NCBI RefSeq assembly: GCF_949628265.1
Contig: NC_088788.1
Span: forward strand, 25,778,335-25,842,334
DNA length: 64,000 bases
Direction: 5' to 3'
Source: Cloeon dipterum
Taxonomy: Eukaryota; Arthropoda; Insecta; Ephemeroptera; Baetidae
Shown here: positions 57,251 to 64,000 of the stretch, in pieces
How positions within the stretch are numbered: the first letter of the stretch is position 1
How the letters are laid out: each line of letters begins with the position of its first letter
Program-made: the position numbers and the translations under genes
The notes under the pieces: generated by a model
Told to the model about the DNA's origin: nothing
The model's input: the letters and a program-made list of their open reading frames with translations, nothing else
The model's database searches: none

Positions 57251-59015
57251 GCCCCCTGTAGAGGTGCCCGCTTGGGGCACCTCCAGGGAGCTGCCGCCGC
57301 CCAAAATCAGCTCAATAATGACGGCTGCGACTAGGACTATTAGAGAGGAAAGTACTGGAGTACCAGAAGGGTTGCTCTCGTCCGACTCAGCAGCTGGCGA
57401 TCGATCACCATACAGTCTATCCGCACCACCGCGACGGCGAGGGGCATGCGCCACGACCGCAGGGGCTATGCTGCCAACCCCTTGGCTGCAACTTTTGGCG
57501 CCACTCTCCGTGACTGCAAAGTTTCGCACACTAAAACCTTTGACTTTTATTTTATTGGGAATTTTATGTTTTATCATTAAATTTTCATGATTTTAGGCCA
57601 GTGTGAGAATTTTAATTTGAGCACCCAAGTCAGCTGAGAAAAAAATTAAAACAAATATAAGAGGCCATAGAGTAATCGCATATTAACATTTTTACCAAAC
57701 GGGACTGCATCAATTTTTTTGGACAAACAATTTTCAGAGGCTTATTTTCAGATCTAGGCTATCTTTTCAAAAGTTCTCTGTTAACCCTTGTGTATGCGGG
57801 AATTCACTCCACCCAGAAAATCCGTCTGTCAATTTAGGTCTACATTATTCAATCGTCTAATAAACTCTTTTATGCAGCTTTGCGCAAAGCCCTACTTTTT
57901 AGTCCTTAAAATTCAAATTAAGCACCTCCGCTGTATTATTTATTTTGTGGATTGTGTAAGCATTTTTGATCAATCTTTTTTTCGAAAATGAAGAAAGAAG
58001 AAAAATTACCTAACATTCAACCTATATTTTATTATTCATTAAATATATTTTAGCATGAATTTGAATTGATCACGAAGTAAGAGAATAGCTAAAATGAAAG
58101 TGATAACATCCAGTTCCGCTTTTGAACTGTAGCCAGGAAATCCACTCAGTACTATTATTTACCACAAATGGAATTTTTTTAAAAAATAAACTAGCTCCCG
58201 TCCAGTTATAATGTAGCATCTATTAAGTTTGGAATTTTCCAAAAAGTATTTTTAATTTGGAAAAATTACGATTTTATGAAGGAAAAAGGATGAATGAAAG
58301 GAATGGTATTTCGGCGGCCTCCCAATGAAGCCTTCTATGCCCCCTCCTTTTTTAATTCTGCTGATGGCAGGATTTTATTTAGACAACAGCCTAAAATTGT
58401 AAAATTATTTTCATACGATTCATATTTATTTATCAAATTTCATTTAATTAAAAAATAATTAAGCGAAATGTTCACAACGTCTCGTTTCAAAATTTTCTGC
58501 GAATGGTGTCTACCTTGCGATTTGGCTATCACCTTTACACTATTATTACGATTCAGATGAAAGCTATAGGAATATTTTCAATTATAATTTTTCACCAAAA
58601 CTAGTTGAGTTATTAAAAATAATCTTCCATCAATGAGGATGATGAGAATAAAGTCTTAATATTCCGATCAAGTATTACACCATACATTTAATTTAACAAC
58701 ATACTTTTACAAAAATTATTTATTCTTTTGTCAAAACAAAATATTGAGAAAAACCAAACAGAAGATTAATTAGAAAATGATACCATCGCTTTTTTGTGAG
58801 AAATTTTTGAGAAGTTTCGGGTAGTTTTAAAATATCACGAATTCATGAAATATTGCAACGATGAAATGTGGCTGGAGCGGTAACTGCAATCATCTTTCCC
58901 GAAAGAGTATATTCAGAAAAGGAAATTCCAATTATTCGAATATATTAACTTGCCACTTTTTTAATAAAAATGGTGAAGGAAGGCAAACATCAAGATTGTA
59001 TTTCCTTAAAAAAGT
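57251..59015. other. Spacer between Patsas-like start and receptor kinase 3' end
   Basis: From 57251 to about 57490 the sequence is GC-rich and in frame with the Patsas-like first exon on the minus strand, so it may be 5' UTR or N-terminal extension. From 57600 to 59015 it is AT-rich and I see no gene or repeat. Confidence 0.5.
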
Positions 59016-59021
59016 TTTATT
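59016..59021 (-). terminator. Receptor kinase poly(A) signal
   Basis: TTTATT on the plus strand gives AATAAA on the minus strand, 87 nt beyond the stop codon. Confidence 0.65.
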
Positions 59022-59107
59022 TTAATAATACACGGATTTGATGCATGGTGAACATGGTACAAATGAGGCAACAATGATAACAGTGAAAATACTTGTAAAA
59101 ATACTGT

Positions 59108-62100
59108 TCAATCAACATTGTCTATTTTAGCTGCTTCTTCTATCAGCAAAGGCGCATCTTCGGAGGGAAAATTTCTGCGGCAAAATCAATAGATGCATAT
59201 TATTACACACATTTCAGTAAACTTGATCGTACCTGTTGTTCTCTTTAACTGGCAAATAAGAATTGGCTTCTATCATGTTTTCCACTAGCGACCTGAACTC
59301 GCTAAATGTTGGTCTCGAGAGAGGAATCTCTGACCAGCACTGCAACATTATTTTGTACCTGCGAAAAATATTAGAAGTGTCAGCAGCTATTTAACATAGG
59401 AAGTTCCAAAGAAACTCACAAGTCGACTGGACACGCTTCTGGCCTGGCAAGTCGGTGGCCTTTTTTGAGGGCATCCAAAACTTGCGCCCCCCTCAGACCC
59501 GCGTATGGCTCCTTGCCCATCGTCCAGACTTCCCACAATAATACTCCAAATGACCACCTAAAAGTTTAAATTTACAAATTAATGTAGAGCTCCAGTTTTA
59601 AGCCACGTATTTTTAATGTTATTGATGATAAAATAGTTTAATTGCAAAATTATTATGGTCTGAAAGTGATAATTGGAACATAAAATAAAAATGCCCTTCA
59701 TTGGCAACTAGAAATTAATAAAAATTGCAACCATTTTTGTAAGAAGCCCTAAGAAATGCCCTAAGAAAGCGTAATATTTCAAATTTTAATGAAACTTACA
59801 CGTCAGATGCGCTGGTATACATGCTTCTCTCGATAGCCTCCAAGGCCATCCATCGGAGGGGTAGGCTGGCTGGGCCCTGATGCTTGAAGTAGATGCTACC
59901 CTCGTAGACGTCCCTGCTTAGGCCAAAGTCGGCCACCTTTAGCTGCATGTCTGACGTCACAAGCACATTTCGGGCAGCCAGGTCGCGGTGGACAATTCTT
60001 ATGCTGGCCAAATATTCCTGTTGCAATAAGCCATGAATTTACGATTTTTCAAATCAAAAATTAACCCGTTTACTCACCATTCCGAGTGCAATTTGCCTGG
60101 CGAATGACATCAGGTCCATGGCTCTCAAGGGAGTTTTGCCTCCTACCGTGCTCCCTGCAGCACCAACAAAATTTTTATAATTAGATTTATTTAATAATTA
60201 AAAAAGTACTACTATTTACAGGAAAGAACGTATAGTTAAATTTTTAGCTATTTTACTTAAAGCTGTGAAAGCCTTTTTAAATATTTTCTAGCCTGATTTT
60301 TTATTTTAAGAAATTTATCTGAATTTTTGGACGCGTTAAACACATCAAATCGTTAACAGCTTTTCATCTGTAGTTAATTTAAAAATATTTTGCTTGGAGC
60401 AGGACTCACATTTTTCATATCCCTGGTTTGAAACCATGTGCAGGTTGTTCGAGATTTGCTGGTCGTTGACGTAGGCACGCTCCTCGTCCATCAACAGGTA
60501 GTGCGAGCGCAGGAGGTTGAGTAGGTCACCGCGTTCGCAAAACTCCACCGCCATGTAGTAACCGTCGTTGTGCGGCAGCTCGCCCTCGCCTAGCAGACTG
60601 ACCACGTGCGGGTGTCGGCCCACCTCCTTCATCAGCGAGCTCTCCTGGGCAAATTGGGACTTTGCCACGTCGTCCCCACTGCCTGCTAAGGTTAAAATCA
60701 TGGTCAGACGAGACTAATCAGCATGGTTAAAATTAAAACAGGGCAACCGGCTAAAATCTTCGTAGGAAAATTTTACATCATTTCTTCAAGCGAAAATTTT
60801 TTTAATTTAAGAAAAACTGAATGACTACTCTGTGTGGCCCAAGTGGCCGCAGAGGAGCTTGGGCCCAATAGTTGCACCAAGGTCTTTTATTGAAACGCCA
60901 AATATTTGGCCATAAAGCCGCTGGAAGGGTGCGAAAACCAGCAAAAAATAGATTTGGCGCCGGTTCACCTTCCAGCCAATGGAGTTTTTTGAGCACTAAA
61001 CCAACCACCTTGGCACTCATAGGAATGCCTCGTAATGCGAGCCAATTAAAATTTCTTTGTGCAATTATATATTATTCAATGCGAACTCACATTTTAGAGT
61101 TTTGACCGCGACGACGGCCCAAGTTTTCTGCTCTGGCTGCCACATATCGGCCTTGTAGACGACGCCAAAGTGTCCTTCGCCGAGTTTGTGTCCAAGTCTA
61201 AGCACACTCGTCTTCTCTGTGGTGACATTGACTCGCTTCCCAAAAGATCTGGCGTTGTTCAGCTGACTGTCGAAGTGCATCCCCCTTTTCTGTTCAAGCA
61301 AACGTTTAAAATGAGACCCACTGCGAGATTATGCCCAACGAACCCTTCTCTTGGCATTTGCTCGTTTCTTGTGCGCCACGAAGGCGATGACGAACAGGCA
61401 GACGGCCACAATCACCACCCCTGCGCCCGCGGACACTACTGGTACTGACGAGTTGTTGAACAAAACTGCTTCTGTCACTTTGTTAATAAATTCTCCTGAC
61501 GATGGACAGTTATTTTTGCTCTGAAGACAAGAAAAAAGCAAGTTTATCAGCACTTTAAAAAGACAAAAAAAATTCTATGTTTCTGAGTTTAAAGGTACAA
61601 ATAATTATGATTATATGTTTATTAAAGAGATAAGCAACAACAAAATTTTATTGCGTAAAAGGTTTAAAAGAGCTGGAAATTGTTTATACCACAAAGCAAT
61701 TGTTTTTCTTGTCGATATAGCGGACCACTCTGTTTTTCGGGCCGATCGCTGACAGGCTCTCTGCTGCAATTTCGATGGTGTAGCCGTGTTTGGTCGCATT
61801 GGCAGGAATTACTGTTGACCAACTCGGATGATTTCCTTTTCTCGTCGCCTGTCAATTCGTTCATAAGTTAGCAAAAATAAACCAAAATTTAAGATAATCT
61901 GGGCCTACATCGATTGAGACAATGCCAATATTTTTCTGGCGCGTGTTGACAAAATGTGTAAGTTTAAAAGAATATATATGCGGCGCCCTTAGCGGCTGCA
62001 GCGCAGCTGTCCACGTCACGTTGATTTTTATGCCTTCTGGAACGCGATGTTCAATGCTGCACAACTCTGTTGGCGGCAACGGCTCTGCTCACAGAGATGT

Positions 62101-63482
62101 AAATTAATATGATTTTAATTACTCTTCAGCATATTTTCTATCAAGGATTTACTTTTACTTGCGATAAACATTTTTTCAAATTATTCAAAAAAATAAATTA
62201 TTTTTATGTTTCTAATATAAAAAGCTGTTAGATAAAAATAAACAAAGGAAGTAAAATAGTTTTGTTTTTATTTCTCTGGACCCGCAGCATCATTAGGCGC
62301 AATCAAATTAAAAAGATAATTTTAACCAGTTGCAGTTAGGTCGAAAACTAAATCAAGAAAATAGGATTATATCGCAAACTCACGACAATGGACGTGGTTG
62401 GGAGGAAGAACGTTTCCCTCAGGGTCTGTCAGTGTTTCTGGGCAAAGAGGAACCTGGTTCCTGAAGACGGCTGGCTTTCCTTCTTTATTTCCGAACTTTG
62501 GAACCACTACGAAGGCAGCATTCATTCCCAAAATCACCTTTCGCAACTCAAACCCTCGTTTTACGGGCTGCAACAAAAACCAAACGCATTCTTTGGAAGT
62601 TCCAAAAAGCAGTGAAAAAAAAACTTTAAAATTATTTTAGCTATGTGTTCACTGAAAATAACACAAAAAGTATAATGAGCACCCAGAGTTATGTGATTTT
62701 TGTTCTATGTCTTTAGATGGTTATAACATTAAAGTAATTCAAGTTTTGAAGGGGGTGCCCTATAGTTACCTCGTAGTAATCTGTGTCATCGCTGTTAACC
62801 AAGATGGAGTACTTACAAGGACGATCTGTAATTATAAACAGGAGATCATTTATTGAATAACAGTTGCATCTTCATTGAAGAATCGGTGATGAAAAAATAG
62901 GCTTTACGAATATTTTAATAGCTGAAGAGTATGCAACCTGCGTAGCATCAGCGATCAAAGAATAAAATAAGAAATCCGAGTTGACTTACAATTAACTGGC
63001 GTTTTAGTTATTACGTCAATGGTGCGATAATTTATTCAAATGTAACATTTGCCCCACAATTTGAATTCAAAGACTATGGAAAGTCGCTTTGCATGCCGCC
63101 ACTTTGCCTTTGAATGGCTCTTCAAAGCAGCTAAGAGCAACGTATGCGAGATGCACCAAGAAAACGTGATGTTGGGTCAATGCGCTCGTTCATTCACTTG
63201 CAGGTCGAGGTGTGCAAGCGGATGTGTGTATTGAGTAATGAGAAACTAAAAGAGTGCAGCTCACTCACCGGCAGCCGGCGTCCAAGAGATATTTGCGTAC
63301 AGAGCCTCATCAGCTCCAGATACATAATTCGAGATGTGCACTCCTGTGACCTCAAGCGGCGTGTGATTGCGGCCCAGAGTGCTGAAGAAGCCGTGCGCAA
63401 AATCGCCGTCCTCGGAAGTCAGACGCACTTCGTACCTTTCCGAGAACGTCAGATTTGTCAGACGAATCCATGGCCTTATTTT
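59108..63482 (-). CDS. Receptor tyrosine kinase with fibronectin-like ectodomain, torso-like (partial)
   Basis: Single-pass receptor tyrosine kinase; the N-terminus lies beyond the right edge. Exons in transcript order: 63269-63482, 62770-62825, 62384-62567, 61909-62084, 61690-61848, 61344-61520, 61091-61289, 60410-60685, 60078-60154, 59800-60017, 59420-59557, 59233-59358, 59108-59174; all phases agree. The ectodomain has fibronectin-III-like segments (LTFSERYEVRLTSEDG, YANISWTPAA, PPTELC...INVTWTAAL, YTIEIAAES) and N-glycosylation sites. A membrane span (VVSAGAGVVIVAVCLFVIAFVA) is followed by the stop-transfer HKKRANAKRR. The kinase has P-loop LGEGHFGVV, AVKTLK, an insert after LLNLLRSH, catalytic HRDLAARN, DFGLSRD, PLRWMALEA and WSFGVLLWEV. 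The split kinase plus this ectodomain fit Torso best, but other insect receptor kinases are not excluded. Confidence 0.8.
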
Positions 63483-64000
63483 CTGGAAATTCACATTTTT
63501 TGCTTAGAAAGAAAACTAACAAAGAATGAAGGGGCTTTAATTTATCACAATTTAACCTCCTGTGATTGTTTTGGGGGAAATTATCAATCATTTTCCTCGT
63601 TGATGGTTAAGAATAAGTGTTTCAATTATTGAAAATTGATAATAATCTAGAAAGAGGCCATGACCACATCTGGCTCCTCAACAAATGAAAATATTAAAAA
63701 AATACTACTAGAGGCAACTTTCAGACAGTTTAGCAATATTTAAAAAAATTGTTTGAAAAATAAAAAAATTTATCCACACCTCTATGTAAATATCTCAGAG
63801 AAATTAAAAAAATTAAAAAAATTACTTATCAATTGATTCCTCTCTTCCAGAGGAATTTTCATTCAAAAAATCATCACGATTCAACAAAAATTGCACTTTT
63901 TTAATTGATTTTAAAGTTTTTCCTAAAAAGATTTGTCGATTCTGTAATTTAAAATCAATTCTAGATTGGAAATTTAGAACTGGTGGTTCATGAACGTCAC
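63483..64000. other. Intron or upstream part of the receptor kinase gene
   Basis: AT-rich sequence upstream of the first visible exon. I see no further exon before the window ends. Confidence 0.5.

Noticed and set aside
1-64000. CRISPR arrays, tRNA or rRNA genes, bacterial operons
   Set aside because: No regularly spaced repeats, cloverleaf with clear A and B boxes, or rRNA motifs were seen; the gene structure is eukaryotic.

Overview
The window looks like nuclear DNA from an arthropod, most likely an insect. Its genes are split into many short exons with GT-AG introns as small as about 55 bp. The background is AT-rich, spacers are scattered with miniature foldback elements, and the proteins fit arthropod families (a Patsas-type ankyrin/DHHC palmitoyltransferase, a torso-like receptor kinase, an Snf-type U1A/U2B'' protein). 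I rebuilt all gene models by hand by joining exons at GT/AG sites with matching phase. No search was run, so names rest on recognised motifs and remembered family sequences.

Left half (1-34 kb) is gene-poor. A membrane-protein exon runs off the left edge on the minus strand (24-173). Then comes ZNG1/CBWD, a zinc-chaperone GTPase (+, 2777-14229, 13 exons), and a FoxD forkhead factor (+, 22208-25736, 3 coding exons). The introns of ZNG1 and the flanks of FoxD hold a series of GC-rich islands of about 0.4-1.2 kb in an AT-rich background. The human genome has the same CBWD-then-FOXD4 order and orientation, so this may be an ancient regulatory block in which ZNG1 is a bystander hosting FoxD control elements.

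Right half (34-64 kb) is compact: snf (+, 34536-35920), an HRI-like eIF2alpha kinase (+, 39965-44363), a Tctex-type dynein light chain (-, 44832-45398), an OSTM1-like lysosomal membrane protein (-, 46832-47882), an aldo-keto reductase (+, 48670-49869) followed after only 10 bp by ADAT1 (+, 49880-51679), a Patsas-like palmitoyltransferase (-, 53028-57250) and a receptor tyrosine kinase with fibronectin-like ectodomain that leaves the right edge (-, 59108-63482). These are mostly housekeeping functions (splicing, stress translation control, dynein transport, lysosome, carbonyl reduction, tRNA editing, palmitoylation) and do not form one pathway.

Mobile DNA clusters at 35.9-41.6 kb: a 2.15-kb element with inverted ends just behind snf, small palindromic repeats, and two foldback elements in introns of the kinase gene. 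A SINE-like repeat of about 155 bp occurs twice, in FoxD intron 1 and behind ADAT1. No rRNA, tRNA, CRISPR or bacterial feature was seen.
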